Shown here: one piece after another, positions 8,471 through 16,910 of the stretch
Numbering within the stretch: the stretch's first letter is position 1
Layout of the letters: the number at the start of each line of letters is the position of its first letter
Assembly: GCF_030149235.1 (NCBI RefSeq)
Contig: NZ_JASBRW010000041.1
Coordinates: forward strand, 27,101-91,100
DNA: 64,000 nucleotides
Reading direction: 5' to 3'
Source of the DNA: Maricaulis sp.
GTDB taxonomy: Bacteria; Pseudomonadota; Alphaproteobacteria; Caulobacterales; Maricaulaceae
Notes under the pieces: generated by a model
Seen by the model: only the letters and a program-made list of their open reading frames with translations
The model's database searches: none
What the model was told of the DNA's origin: nothing
Made by a program: the position numbers and the translations under genes

Positions 8471-9885
8471 CGATGAACCGGGGCTCCTTCCTGCTGGCGG
8501 GCAAGATAGTCGAGAATGAGCTTTTGATGGTCATTGCCATTGCAGTTGGCATGGGCGCGCTGCCAGGCGGCGCCGGTCTGACCATTGCGGCTGCGGCCGC
8601 GGATAATGTCGATCGCGCTCTTGGCATCCATGGCCGCAACCCCCGCCTTGACCAGGGCCTGCTCAGCCGCGTCGGCCAGGCGCTCACGGATCAGAACCTG
8701 GGTATTGATCACCTCGCCATCAAGCCAGACCAGATCGGCGCTCAGGCCTTGCTTGGCGCCGGCATAGAAATTCCGCCGGGCCATTTCAAACGGCAGACGG
8801 TCCGCCAGGTTTTCCTCGTCCCGCAGATGCAGGATGAGTCCGATGCAGAACGCGGTGTTGGCCACCATGTCAATGACGGTCGGGCCGGCCGGCATGACCC
8901 GGTTCTCCAGCCGCAGGTGCGGGGTCTTGCCCTTGCCGGGGTAGAGGATCGGCCGCGTCCAGCGCCAGATGGTTCCATTGTGCAGGTTGAAATGCACTAG
9001 GTGCTCGTCGGGCGTGTCCGAGACCATCGGCAGGAAGGGCGGATAGCCGTCGAGATTCTCCAGGAAGAGTTCCATCATGGAGCTGCGCAAATGGTTCTGG
9101 CCGAACGAGACCCGGTTGGCTCGGCGGCCATCGGCCTGACGGTAGCCGGGCAGGTTGACGGCAGACTCAAAGGCCGGGATCCGGGTCTCCTCCCACAGCC
9201 GGCGGCCATACAGGAAGGGGGAGTTGGAGCTGATGGCGATCAGCGGCGCCGAGGCGATCTGTGAGGCGTTATAGCTGGCGGCCGCATTGTCCTGGGTCAG
9301 CATCAGATGGACCTGGAGCGAGGTACAGGCGGCCTCGATCATGAGATGGTCCTGCACTAGATCGAGACGTTCGCGGCCGTCGATGGCGATGGTCAGTGGC
9401 GCACCGCCGCGCAATTGGAACAGACGGTCATTGAGCAGGCGATAGCGTGCCGACTCGGTAATGGTCTCGAGCGACAGCATCGGTTCACGCAAGGTGGCAG
9501 GAATGCCGGTCATCAAAGGCGTAAGCTCGAGGCTTTCGGCGGCGTCGCTGGCGGCTTTCCAGACCCGGCTCAGCCGCGCCGTCATGTCGGCGAAAACACT
9601 GCCCCCCAGTTCCGCTGGCGGGGCGTTGTACTCAAAATTGAAGGCAGCCAGTTCCGGCACCATCAGTGGATCGTCGAGGATGTTGAGAAACTCGATATTG
9701 CGGGGGCTGGGCAGCCCGTCACGATCGACCAGCCAGGCCTCGACTTCAAGACCGATACTGGGTGTGTCGGGCGCCTCGAACGCCTTGTCCCTGAACCAGG
9801 TCATGGCGAGCTTGCTCTCAGCGCGCAACCGCTCCTGGAAAGCGCCTTCGTCGAGGCGTTCGTCCGACGTAATCTCGCGGCCCAT
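8458..9885 (-). CDS. Glutamate-cysteine ligase family 2 (GCS2) carboxylate-amine ligase
   Basis: This is a 475-residue protein of the GCS2 family of ATP-dependent ligases that join an amino-acid carboxylate to an amine. Features are the acidic metal-binding strand SIGLEVEAWLVD, FNFEYNAPP, the EAACTSLQVHL segment, SSNSPFLYGR, and LRLENRVMPAGPT near the C-terminal third. A strong Shine-Dalgarno (aaagggaggacatcc) sits directly before the ATG at 9885, which decides the start; an upstream in-frame ATG at 9975 is rejected. The aspartoacylase-like gene overlaps its 3' end. The true product (gamma-Glu-Cys, another gamma-glutamyl amide, or a tag on a protein) cannot be read from the sequence, so no gshA or egtA symbol is given. 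Confidence 0.8.
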   Translation of the reverse strand: MGREITSDERLDEGAFQERLRAESKLAMTWFRDKAFEAPDTPSIGLEVEAWLVDRDGLPSPRNIEFLNILDDPLMVPELAAFNFEYNAPPAELGGSVFADMTARLSRVWKAASDAAESLELTPLMTGIPATLREPMLSLETITESARYRLLNDRLFQLRGGAPLTIAIDGRERLDLVQDHLMIEAACTSLQVHLMLTQDNAAASYNASQIASAPLIAISSNSPFLYGRRLWEETRIPAFESAVNLPGYRQADGRRANRVSFGQNHLRSSMMELFLENLDGYPPFLPMVSDTPDEHLVHFNLHNGTIWRWTRPILYPGKGKTPHLRLENRVMPAGPTVIDMVANTAFCIGLILHLRDEENLADRLPFEMARRNFYAGAKQGLSADLVWLDGEVINTQVLIRERLADAAEQALVKAGVAAMDAKSAIDIIRGRSRNGQTGAAWQRAHANCNGNDHQKLILDYLARQQEGAPVHRWTI

Positions 9886-10043
9886 GGATGTCCTCCCTTT
9901 ATATGAGGGTATTGAGGCCCGCGCCGCTTGACCATGCGACCAAAAAGCCGCGCTTTCATAAAGTTTCTCCTGCAAGCGTCGGAAATGGGTATTGGAATCG
10001 ATTTTGCTTGGTTAAGATAAGTTAAGATCTCGGGGGACGACTG

Positions 10044-11630
10044 GTGCGAGCAGTCCTGACCACATTGATGTGCCTGGCCGCCTTTGCCTCACCGGTAATG
10101 GCACAGGACCCGGATGGCCCGGGCATGCCGGCGCCGGTGGTCGAGGATATCGCACCGGAACCGGAGGTGCCCTTGCTCGCCATGCCGTCGCGTGCGGCGT
10201 GGAGCGAAACCCATATCGACGCCCTGGCGGGGCAATTGTTCGAAGCGCCCAGTCATGGCCTGCCCTCGCTCGACGATACTGCGTTCATGCTCTCCAATCC
10301 CACCATTGCGCTGGCTGACCGTGCCGCCATGGCCGAGCGGGCTTTCATGCGCTTTGGCGGCTGGTTGCGGTTCGGGCTGGTCGACCAGGAGAGCCTCGAG
10401 ACCCGCCAGCTGAACAATGCCGAGCGCAATATCCTGATTGACGGGTTGGCAAGTGCCCTGGATAGCGGCGATTTTGCTGCCGTGCTGGCCGAGTTTGCGC
10501 CTCGGGTGCGCGATTATGACATCCTGCGCCGGGAGATGATCCGGCTGACGGCGCTGCAGCCGATCTGGCCGACCATTGAAACCGGAGCGTCGCTGACGCT
10601 GGGCGATAGCGGCCCGCGCGTGGATCAATTGCGGGCCCGGCTGGTGGCGGAGGGTCTTTATCCCGGACGCTGGGAAGAGGGCGATGCCTTCGATATGCGC
10701 CTGGAAACCGCCGTGCGCCGGTTCCAGGGGCGGGTCAATCTGGCTCCGACCGGTCGCATGGATCAAAATACGCTGCGCCAGCTCAATATCCAGCCAGAAG
10801 CCCGTATTGCGCAGTTGCGCGCCAATATGGAGCAGCGGCGCTGGCGCGATCGCGAGCTGGGCCGGCGCCATATCTGGGTCAATATCGCCGACTTCCATCT
10901 CGAGGCCTGGGAAGACGGATCTCTGGTACGCGAGCACCAGGTCATGGTTGGAGGCGTTGCCAGCTCGACCCCGGAATTCTCCGACATGATGGAGTATCTG
11001 GTCATCAATCCCTGGTGGGGTGTGCCGACGGGGTCGGCGCGCTCACGTTTCCGGTCAATCCGGCGTAATCCCAATGTCGCCGCCTATCACGGCTTCCGGG
11101 TGTTCGATGGGGCCGGGCAGGCCGTGCGCCCCTACGAGATCGACTGGTCGCGGTGGGGCACCAGCAACTGGCCTTACCGGATGTCCCAGGCGCCCGGTCC
11201 GACCAATCCGATGGGCGAGGTCAAGTTCATCTTCCCCAATCGCTATAATGTCTACATTCACGACACGACGGAGCGCGACCAGTTTGTCCGTACTCGGCGT
11301 GATTTCTCCGCTGGCTGTATCCGGGTCCAGGACCCGTTTGCGCTGGCCGAGTGGATTCTCGATGGCCAGGACGGCTATGACCGGGCGCGCCTCGATGAGG
11401 TGGCTGCCGGCAACTCCCCAGACGTGGTCTGGCTCGACGAGCAATTGCCGGTTCACATCGCCTATTGGACCGTTGTCGGCGATAGCGATGGCGAGGTGCG
11501 CTATCTGAATGACCTTTATCGGCGTGATAGCGCTCTCATTTCTGCATATGTGCGGGCCTTTGACGCGTTCCAGCCTGATCAGAGCGCCGTCGCGGCTGTG
11601 CATGAGTCGCTGGAAGCGGCGCTTCATTAA
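10044..11630 (+). CDS. L,D-transpeptidase, YcbB/LdtD type, with peptidoglycan-binding domain
   Basis: This is a 528-residue exported enzyme that makes 3-3 cross-links in peptidoglycan. It has a signal peptide (MRAVLTTLMCLAAFASPVMAQ), an N-terminal scaffold region, a PG_binding_1 repeat (SLTLGDSGPRVDQLRARL to FQGRVNLAPTGRMDQNTLRQLN, about residues 185-250), and a YkuD catalytic domain ending in the active-site signature HDTTERDQF, then RRDFSAGCIRV with the nucleophile Cys. The length and domain order match the YcbB branch. The start is a GTG at 10044 preceded by gggggac. It is divergent from the GCS2 gene. The leader contains TTAAG-N5-TTAAG, a loose CtrA-like element with a 6-bp rather than 7-bp spacer. 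Confidence 0.9.
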   Translation: MRAVLTTLMCLAAFASPVMAQDPDGPGMPAPVVEDIAPEPEVPLLAMPSRAAWSETHIDALAGQLFEAPSHGLPSLDDTAFMLSNPTIALADRAAMAERAFMRFGGWLRFGLVDQESLETRQLNNAERNILIDGLASALDSGDFAAVLAEFAPRVRDYDILRREMIRLTALQPIWPTIETGASLTLGDSGPRVDQLRARLVAEGLYPGRWEEGDAFDMRLETAVRRFQGRVNLAPTGRMDQNTLRQLNIQPEARIAQLRANMEQRRWRDRELGRRHIWVNIADFHLEAWEDGSLVREHQVMVGGVASSTPEFSDMMEYLVINPWWGVPTGSARSRFRSIRRNPNVAAYHGFRVFDGAGQAVRPYEIDWSRWGTSNWPYRMSQAPGPTNPMGEVKFIFPNRYNVYIHDTTERDQFVRTRRDFSAGCIRVQDPFALAEWILDGQDGYDRARLDEVAAGNSPDVVWLDEQLPVHIAYWTVVGDSDGEVRYLNDLYRRDSALISAYVRAFDAFQPDQSAVAAVHESLEAALH

Positions 11631-11978
11631 CCGGAAAGGTTCGAGAGGCGCGACAAAGGCGCACGCCAGAGGGGAAGCGGCTCGCCTCTGAGGCGATCGG
11701 GTGTCGGCCCTGTGTCGCCGCGACGGCAATCGAGATACTATAAAACAATCACTTACGAGATTTTTTGTGCCGGGTGTAGCAGTCTTGCAACGGAACTGAT
11801 TTTTCGCACCAAATGCCTGAAATCGCGCAGCTTGCTATAGCTTCCGATTGTTAATTGCTGTAGTCAAATTGGTAGGAATGTCCGCAGGGGGCACTCCAAG
11901 GAAATTCAGTTCGGTCCAGTTTCGGCCGGATGAGAATTGTTTAGTCACACCAAGGGGGCGCATGCCTCCGGAGGGGGA
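11631..11978. other. Intergenic region upstream of the OmpA gene
   Basis: About 350 bp without a credible gene. It includes an AT-rich segment (around 11740-11770) and a GC-rich leader that ends in the strong Shine-Dalgarno ggaggggg before the OmpA start. It probably holds the promoter and a long 5' leader of the OmpA gene. I see no clear hairpin terminator or known riboswitch. Confidence 0.5.
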
Positions 11979-11981
11979 ATG

Positions 11982-13043
11982 ATGAAAACACGGCTTTTCA
12001 CGGCGGCCGCCGTTGGTGCCATTCTCGCAGCGGCTCCTGCGTTCGCTGACGAAGGCTGGTACGTTCGCGGCGCTGTAGGCTATGGCGCTCCGGGCGATAC
12101 CGCAGTTTCTGGCGCGCTCGCTGGCGAAATCAACGGCGAAGGCAATCTGCGCGAAGCACTTGCTCTCGGCTATGAGTGGGCTGACGGCCTGCGCATCGAA
12201 GGTGAACTCGCTCACCGCTTCAACCAGACCGGCGCGATTGACGGTGGTCCGGAAAGCGACAGCGACTTCCAGATGTGGTCCGCGATGGCGAACATTCTGT
12301 TCGACTTCAACCCGGACGGCTCCTACCACCCGTATGTTGGTATGGGTGTTGGTTTCACCGAAACCGATGCGTACATCGTTGGCTTCCCGGGCAGCGTCGT
12401 TGTTCCCGGCAGCCTGGTTCAGGTTCACGACGATGACACGGTCTTCACCTGGCAGGTGATGGCGGGTATTGGTTGGGAACTGACCCAGCGTCTGACCCTC
12501 GACACCGAATACCGCTACGTCTCGGTTGGTCCGGCTGACTACGAGAACGGCGTGAACGTTGATGCACTGGCCGGCCACGAGGCCTGGGTTGGTCTGCGTT
12601 ATTCCTTCGCAGCTCCGCCGCCGCCGCCTCCGCCGCCGCCGCCGCCGCCTCCGCCGCCGCCGCCCCCGCCTCCTCCGCCGCCGCCTCCGCCGCCGCCGGA
12701 TTGTGACGACGTCGACTTCGTCGTCTACTTCGAGTGGGATCGTTCGGATCTGACCGATCAGGCACGTGCCGTGATCGCTCAGGCTGCGAACCAGACCGGT
12801 TCTTGCGACGTGACCCGCGTGTCCGTTGCTGGCTTCACCGACCGTTCGGGCGCAGCTGCCTACAACGTGCGTCTGTCTGAGCGCCGCGCCAACGTCGTCC
12901 GCGACGAGCTGGTTCGCCTGGGCATCGCCGGCAGCTCCATCTCGATGGAAGCCTTCGGTGAAACGAATACCGCAGTCTCTACGGCTGACGGCGTTCGTGA
13001 GCCGCTGAACCGTCGTACGGAAGTGGTTATCACGCTCGACTAA
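11982..13043 (+). CDS. OmpA-family outer-membrane protein with polyproline linker
   Basis: This is a 353-residue two-domain outer-membrane protein. A signal peptide (MKTRLFTAAAVGAILAAAPAFA) is followed by an eight-strand type barrel (DEGWYVRGAVGYG to AWVGLRYSFA), then 28 consecutive prolines, then an OmpA C-terminal peptidoglycan-binding domain (FVVYFEWDRSDLTDQA, SVAGFTDRSGAAAYN, LSERRANVVRDEL, NRRTEVVI). The barrel sits in the outer membrane and the C-terminal domain clamps it to peptidoglycan. The start has two ATGs in a row (11979 and 11982); the second has better spacing to the Shine-Dalgarno. Codon use is strongly biased, which suggests high expression, and a strong terminator follows. 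Confidence 0.93.
   Translation: MKTRLFTAAAVGAILAAAPAFADEGWYVRGAVGYGAPGDTAVSGALAGEINGEGNLREALALGYEWADGLRIEGELAHRFNQTGAIDGGPESDSDFQMWSAMANILFDFNPDGSYHPYVGMGVGFTETDAYIVGFPGSVVVPGSLVQVHDDDTVFTWQVMAGIGWELTQRLTLDTEYRYVSVGPADYENGVNVDALAGHEAWVGLRYSFAAPPPPPPPPPPPPPPPPPPPPPPPPPPPPDCDDVDFVVYFEWDRSDLTDQARAVIAQAANQTGSCDVTRVSVAGFTDRSGAAAYNVRLSERRANVVRDELVRLGIAGSSISMEAFGETNTAVSTADGVREPLNRRTEVVITLD
12615..12698 (+). repeat. CCN microsatellite coding for 28 prolines
   Basis: This run of 28 proline codons, mostly ccg with some cct and one ccc, forms the linker of the OmpA protein. The mix of codons may limit slippage. Confidence 0.95.
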
Positions 13044-13064
13044 TCGTCGATCGTAACCGATTGG

Positions 13065-13098
13065 AACGGCCCGGCATTTCGCCGGGCCGTTCTTTTTT
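13065..13098 (+). terminator. Rho-independent terminator after the OmpA gene
   Basis: A perfect 11-bp stem AACGGCCCGGC/GCCGGGCCGTT with loop atttc is followed by CTTTTTT. It begins 22 bp after the stop codon. Confidence 0.95.
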
Positions 13099-13216
13099 GG
13101 AATAAAATTGCTCAAACAGGCTGCGATCGAGGGCGTTTCGGTCGCTTTTTTTGTGCTGCTGAGTATGGGCTTGACCCGCCCCCTAGACCTCGTCAAATGC
13201 CCTCACGGAACACACA

Positions 13217-13234
13217 GCTCGCGCCTTCGCGAGC
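13217..13234 (+). promoter_or_regulatory. Hairpin just upstream of a ribosome binding site
   Basis: GCTCGCG-cctt-CGCGAGC is a 7-bp stem with a 4-nt loop that ends 3 nt before the gggagga ribosome binding site of the PLP-enzyme gene. It could affect translation. It does not match the SAM-II layout that I know from alphaproteobacterial methionine genes. Confidence 0.35.
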
Positions 13235-13248
13235 CACGGGAGGAAATT

Positions 13249-14535
13249 ATGAGCAAGCCGGACAAACCCTACCGCAAGCGCGATGTCGCCGGTCACGTAC
13301 TGAGCCCGGAAACCCAGATGATGAGCTATGGGTTTGATCCCAAGCTCTCTGAAATGTCGATCAAGCCGCCGGTCTTCCTGACCTCGACCTTCGCCTTTTC
13401 CAGCGCTGAAGAGGGCGCGGCCTTCTTCCGTGTCAATCTCGGCCAGGCCGAAGAGGGGGATCCGGAAGCCGCAGGCCTTATGTATTCGCGTTTCAACAAC
13501 CCGAATATGGAAGTTCTGGAAGACCGTCTTGCGATCTATGACGGGGCTGAAGAGGCGGCGGTCTTTTCTTCTGGCATGGCCGCGATCTCGACGACGCTCA
13601 TGGCCCTCGCCCATGCTGGCTCGGTGATCCTGCAATCCACACCGCTCTATGGCGGCACGGAAAGCCTGATCCGCAAGTTCCTGCCCAATTACGGCATCAA
13701 GGCGGTTGATTTCGACGCCGGTGCTGAAGAGGCAGACATCATGGTTGCCGCTGAGCAGGCCATGGCCCAGGGCGAGGTTTCGGTTATCTACACGGAAAGC
13801 CCGACCAACCCGACCAATGACCTGGTTGAACTGGCCGCCGTCGGCCGTGTCGCAGACTTGATCGCTGAAAAGCAGGGCAAGCGGCCGACCATCGTCACTG
13901 ACAACACCTTCCTCGGCCCGGTCAATACCTCGCCGCTTTCTCTGGGTGCAGATGTGCTGGTCTACTCGCTGACCAAATATATCGGCGGTCACAGTGATCT
14001 GATCGCGGGCTCCGCTGTCGGATCCTCTGAGCTGATGGCCAAAATTCGCGGGCTGCGCGGTTATCTCGGAACCAACCTCGATGCTCACACCAGCTGGATG
14101 CTGCTGCGCTCGCTGGAAACGGTAAAGGTCCGCATGGAGGCTGCTGCAGCCGGTGCCCGCAAAGTCGCCGAGTATCTGCGCGACCACCCCAAGGTCCAGC
14201 GTGTTCGCTATCTTGGTTTCCAGGAAGAGGGCAGCCGCGATGCCCGCGTCTTTGCAGCCCAGTGCACCACGGCCGGTTCGACCTTCGCTTTCGATCTCGA
14301 AGACGAGGCGGCCGCCTTCCGCATGCTCAACGCCCTGCGGGTCATGAAACTTGCCGTCAGCCTCGGGGGCACCGAGACGCTGATTTGCCATCCTGGCTCG
14401 ACCACGCACCGCGGTGTCGACCCGGCTCTGCGCGAGCGTCAGGGCTTTACCGACGGTCTTGTCCGCATGTCGGTCGGTATCGAGAATCCCGATGATCTGA
14501 TCGCCGATCTGAAACAGGCGCTGGAACACGTCTGA
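13249..14535 (+). CDS. Cys/Met-metabolism PLP enzyme (cystathionine gamma-synthase family)
   Basis: This 428-residue member of the trans-sulfuration PLP family has YSRFNNPNMEVLEDRLA, SSGMAAISTTLMAL, the PLP-side Tyr/Gly segment TPLYGGTE, DNTFLGPV, the Schiff-base lysine in SLTKYIGGHSD, and the C-terminal SLGGTETLICHPGSTTH. Family members act as cystathionine gamma-synthase, O-succinylhomoserine sulfhydrylase or methionine gamma-lyase; the sequence alone does not separate these. ATG 13249 is decided by the gggaggaaatt ribosome binding site. A 7-bp hairpin lies just before this site. The gene follows the OmpA terminator, so it has its own promoter in 13100-13240. Confidence 0.9.
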   Translation: MSKPDKPYRKRDVAGHVLSPETQMMSYGFDPKLSEMSIKPPVFLTSTFAFSSAEEGAAFFRVNLGQAEEGDPEAAGLMYSRFNNPNMEVLEDRLAIYDGAEEAAVFSSGMAAISTTLMALAHAGSVILQSTPLYGGTESLIRKFLPNYGIKAVDFDAGAEEADIMVAAEQAMAQGEVSVIYTESPTNPTNDLVELAAVGRVADLIAEKQGKRPTIVTDNTFLGPVNTSPLSLGADVLVYSLTKYIGGHSDLIAGSAVGSSELMAKIRGLRGYLGTNLDAHTSWMLLRSLETVKVRMEAAAAGARKVAEYLRDHPKVQRVRYLGFQEEGSRDARVFAAQCTTAGSTFAFDLEDEAAAFRMLNALRVMKLAVSLGGTETLICHPGSTTHRGVDPALRERQGFTDGLVRMSVGIENPDDLIADLKQALEHV

Positions 14536-14540
14536 CCGTT

Positions 14541-14574
14541 TTCACCCCCGCAATGATGTCATTGCGGGGGTGAA
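14541..14574. terminator. Perfect 16-bp inverted repeat after the PLP-enzyme gene
   Basis: TTCACCCCCGCAATGA, a 2-nt loop, and its exact complement lie 6 bp after the stop. No T-run follows on either strand, so it is either an atypical terminator or an RNA-stabilising stem. Confidence 0.55.
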
Positions 14575-14604
14575 CCCGCCGCGCGAAACGGCTATCAATT
14601 CCCT

Positions 14605-15867
14605 ATGCTAGAACGGGTAGAGCTCAACGCCGACGAGCGCGCGGTCCTCGATTGGATCGACAGCCGCGCTGATCACATGATCGCGACCGTCAAGGACTGG
14701 TCCGCGATCAATTCAGGCAGCCATAACGCGGCCGGGCTGGAGCGTATGCGCGCCAAGCTCGAAGAGGCCTTTGCCGAGCTAGGCGGGGAGATTTCCGCGG
14801 TCGACCTGCCGCCCTCGACCGTAGTCGAGCGCGATGGCACGGTGACCGAGAAAGCCTACACGCCCTCTTTCCACTGCCGTATCCGACCGCAAGCTCCGAT
14901 TCGCATCGTCATGACTGGGCACCACGACACGGTGTTCCCGGAAAACAGTCATTTCCAGACCTCGCAGCTGTGGGATGAGGACACGCTCAACGGCCCCGGT
15001 GTCGCCGATATGAAGGGCGGGATCATCGTGATGCTGCATGGCCTTTTAGGGCTGCAGCGCTCGCCCTGGAAGGATGAGATCGGGGTCGATGTCCTGATCA
15101 GCCCGGACGAGGAAATCGGATCGCGCGGCTCCGCGCCCATCCTCGCTGAACTGGCCTCGGGCGCTGATGTCGGCATGACCTATGAGCCGGCGCTGGCAGA
15201 CGGGTCTCTGGCCGGGGCGCGCAAGGGCTCGGGCAATTGGGCGCTGAAGGTCTCCGGTCGCGCGGCCCATGCCGGTCGCGAGCACCATCTTGGCCGCAAT
15301 GCGATCGCCGCGGCCTGCGCTTTCGGCCTCGGTCTTGATGACCTCAATGGCAAGCGGCCGGACGTCACTTTCAACCTGGCGCGAATCGATGGCGGTGGGC
15401 CGGAAAATGTGGTGCCGGACACCGCCGTGGCGCGCTTCAACGTCCGTGTCGCCAGCGAGAATGACAAGATCTGGGTCGAAGCCGAGCTGGAACGTCTGCT
15501 CGACGAGGTCCGCATCCGCGACGGGATCGAGGCCGAGCTGCATGGTGGTTTTACCCGCCCGCCCAAGCCGATGACACCGGCCAATGCGAAAATGTTCGAG
15601 TGGACGCGCGCTGCCGGCGGTGCCATCGGACTGGATATTCGCTGGCAGGACACGGGTGGTGTCTGCGAGGGCAATAATCTCTGGGCTGCCGGTTGTCCCA
15701 ATGTCGATACGCTGGGTGTACGCGGCGCGGATATCCATTCCGACCGGGAAATCGTGAAACTGTCCAGCTTCGCCGAGCGGGCGAAACTGTCTGCCGTGAT
15801 GCTGATGAAATTTGCACAGGGCGAATTTGATGCCCGCCAGGCGCGTGCTTTGGCGCGCGGCGAGTAG
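14605..15867 (+). CDS. M20-family metallo-hydrolase (ArgE/DapE/carboxypeptidase G2-like)
   Basis: This is a 420-residue zinc amidohydrolase. Metal-binding motifs are HHDTVF (about residue 113), GPGVADMKGG with the bridging Asp, and the catalytic Glu pair in SPDEEIGSRG; the lid domain carries SGRAAHAGREHHLGRNA, and the final metal His lies in GADIHSDRE. Members remove acyl or amino-acid groups. It lies 22 bp upstream of astA and on the same strand, so it probably belongs to the same operon. A role in processing an N-succinyl or other N-acyl amino acid in arginine breakdown is an inference from that position. Confidence 0.85.
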   Translation: MLERVELNADERAVLDWIDSRADHMIATVKDWSAINSGSHNAAGLERMRAKLEEAFAELGGEISAVDLPPSTVVERDGTVTEKAYTPSFHCRIRPQAPIRIVMTGHHDTVFPENSHFQTSQLWDEDTLNGPGVADMKGGIIVMLHGLLGLQRSPWKDEIGVDVLISPDEEIGSRGSAPILAELASGADVGMTYEPALADGSLAGARKGSGNWALKVSGRAAHAGREHHLGRNAIAAACAFGLGLDDLNGKRPDVTFNLARIDGGGPENVVPDTAVARFNVRVASENDKIWVEAELERLLDEVRIRDGIEAELHGGFTRPPKPMTPANAKMFEWTRAAGGAIGLDIRWQDTGGVCEGNNLWAAGCPNVDTLGVRGADIHSDREIVKLSSFAERAKLSAVMLMKFAQGEFDARQARALARGE

Positions 15868-15889
15868 GCGTCTTTAGGGGGGAAACAGG

Positions 15890-16900
15890 ATGCTTATAGT
15901 CCGGGCGGCGCGCCGCACTGATATCGACGCCTTTGTCCAGCTGGCCAAGGAGGCTGGGACTGGCTTTACCTCGCTGGCCGTGCCGCCGGAAGCGCTGGAA
16001 GCGCGTCTGGCCAAGTCCGAGGCGGCGTTTGCCTCGCCCGGGACAAAGCAGACCGAGGACACCTATCAGCTCATGCTGGAGGATAGCGAGACCGGCCGCG
16101 TGGTTGGCTGTTCGGCGGTCAAGGCAATGGTTGGGGTGTCCAAACCCTATTGGGATTTCAAGATCCTGACCCTGGCCCAGCATTCCGTCGAGGCGGATCG
16201 CCGTTTTGATATGGATGCGATGATGCTGGTCAATGACTTTGCTGGCGCGACCGAGGTCGGGACGCTCTTCGTATCCGAGGCCGGGCGTGGCACCGGCGCC
16301 GGGCGGCTGGTCGCGCAATCGCGCTATCTGCTGATCGCGGCCGGACGCGAGCGGTTCGGCGAGAAAGTGCTCGCCGAGCTGCGCGGTGTGGTTCACGACG
16401 ACGGCTCCTCGCCCTTCTACGACGCCGTCTCGCGCCCCTTTTTCCGCATGGATTTTGCCGAGGCCGACAAGCTGAGCGCGTCGACGGACAACCAGTTCAT
16501 CCTCGATCTGGGCCCGCAGCACCTGATCTATCTCGATCTGCTACCCAAGGCGGTCCAGGACGTGGTCGGCAAGACCCACAAGGACGGTGCCGGGGCCCTG
16601 CGCCTGCTGGAGTGGGAAGGCTTCCACTATAACCGCTATGTCGACATCTTCGATGGCGGTCCGCTGGTCTCGGCCTGGACCGAACAGATCCGCACCCTGA
16701 ATGAGAGCCGTGCCGTGACGGCCCGCGCCGCTTCGGTGGCCGGTGGCGTGTCCGGCATCGTGTCGACAGACCGGGTCGATAATTTCCGTACCTGCCAGAC
16801 CCAGGCCATGATCGACGGCGATGTGGTCGGGCTGCCCTATGAGACGATGCAGGCGCTTGACCTGCAGGATGGTGAACGCGCCCGCTTCTGGCGCCGCTAA
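15890..16900 (+). CDS. astA: Arginine N-succinyltransferase AstA
   Basis: AstA transfers succinyl from succinyl-CoA to L-arginine, the first step of the AST arginine-degradation pathway. The 336-residue length is normal. Family signatures are the start MLIVRAARRTDID, FTSLAVPPEALEARL, the YWDFKILTLAQHSVE region, the TEVGTLFVSEAGRGTGAGRL segment, AELRGVVHDDG, PFYDAV and FFRMDFAEAD, and the C-terminal EGFHYNRYVDIFDGGP. It runs between the M20 hydrolase and astD with short gaps. astB, astC and astE are not in the window. Confidence 0.93.
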   Translation: MLIVRAARRTDIDAFVQLAKEAGTGFTSLAVPPEALEARLAKSEAAFASPGTKQTEDTYQLMLEDSETGRVVGCSAVKAMVGVSKPYWDFKILTLAQHSVEADRRFDMDAMMLVNDFAGATEVGTLFVSEAGRGTGAGRLVAQSRYLLIAAGRERFGEKVLAELRGVVHDDGSSPFYDAVSRPFFRMDFAEADKLSASTDNQFILDLGPQHLIYLDLLPKAVQDVVGKTHKDGAGALRLLEWEGFHYNRYVDIFDGGPLVSAWTEQIRTLNESRAVTARAASVAGGVSGIVSTDRVDNFRTCQTQAMIDGDVVGLPYETMQALDLQDGERARFWRR

Positions 16901-16910
16901 GGATGATGGC

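Noticed and set aside
10016..10029. CtrA site before the L,D-transpeptidase
   Set aside because: TTAAG-N5-TTAAG gives TTAA-N6-TTAA, one base short of the N7 spacing, so it is listed only as loose.
11835..13196. Long minus-strand open frame opposite the OmpA gene
   Set aside because: It is the shadow of a biased plus-strand gene; it has a poly-Arg run from the proline codons and no family match.
13100..13248. SAM-II riboswitch upstream of the PLP enzyme
   Set aside because: No pseudoknot layout or the A-rich loop typical of SAM-II was seen; only one hairpin is visible.
13183..14529. Long minus-strand open frame opposite the PLP enzyme
   Set aside because: Shadow of a confident plus-strand gene with all family motifs; high third-position GC keeps the antisense frame open.
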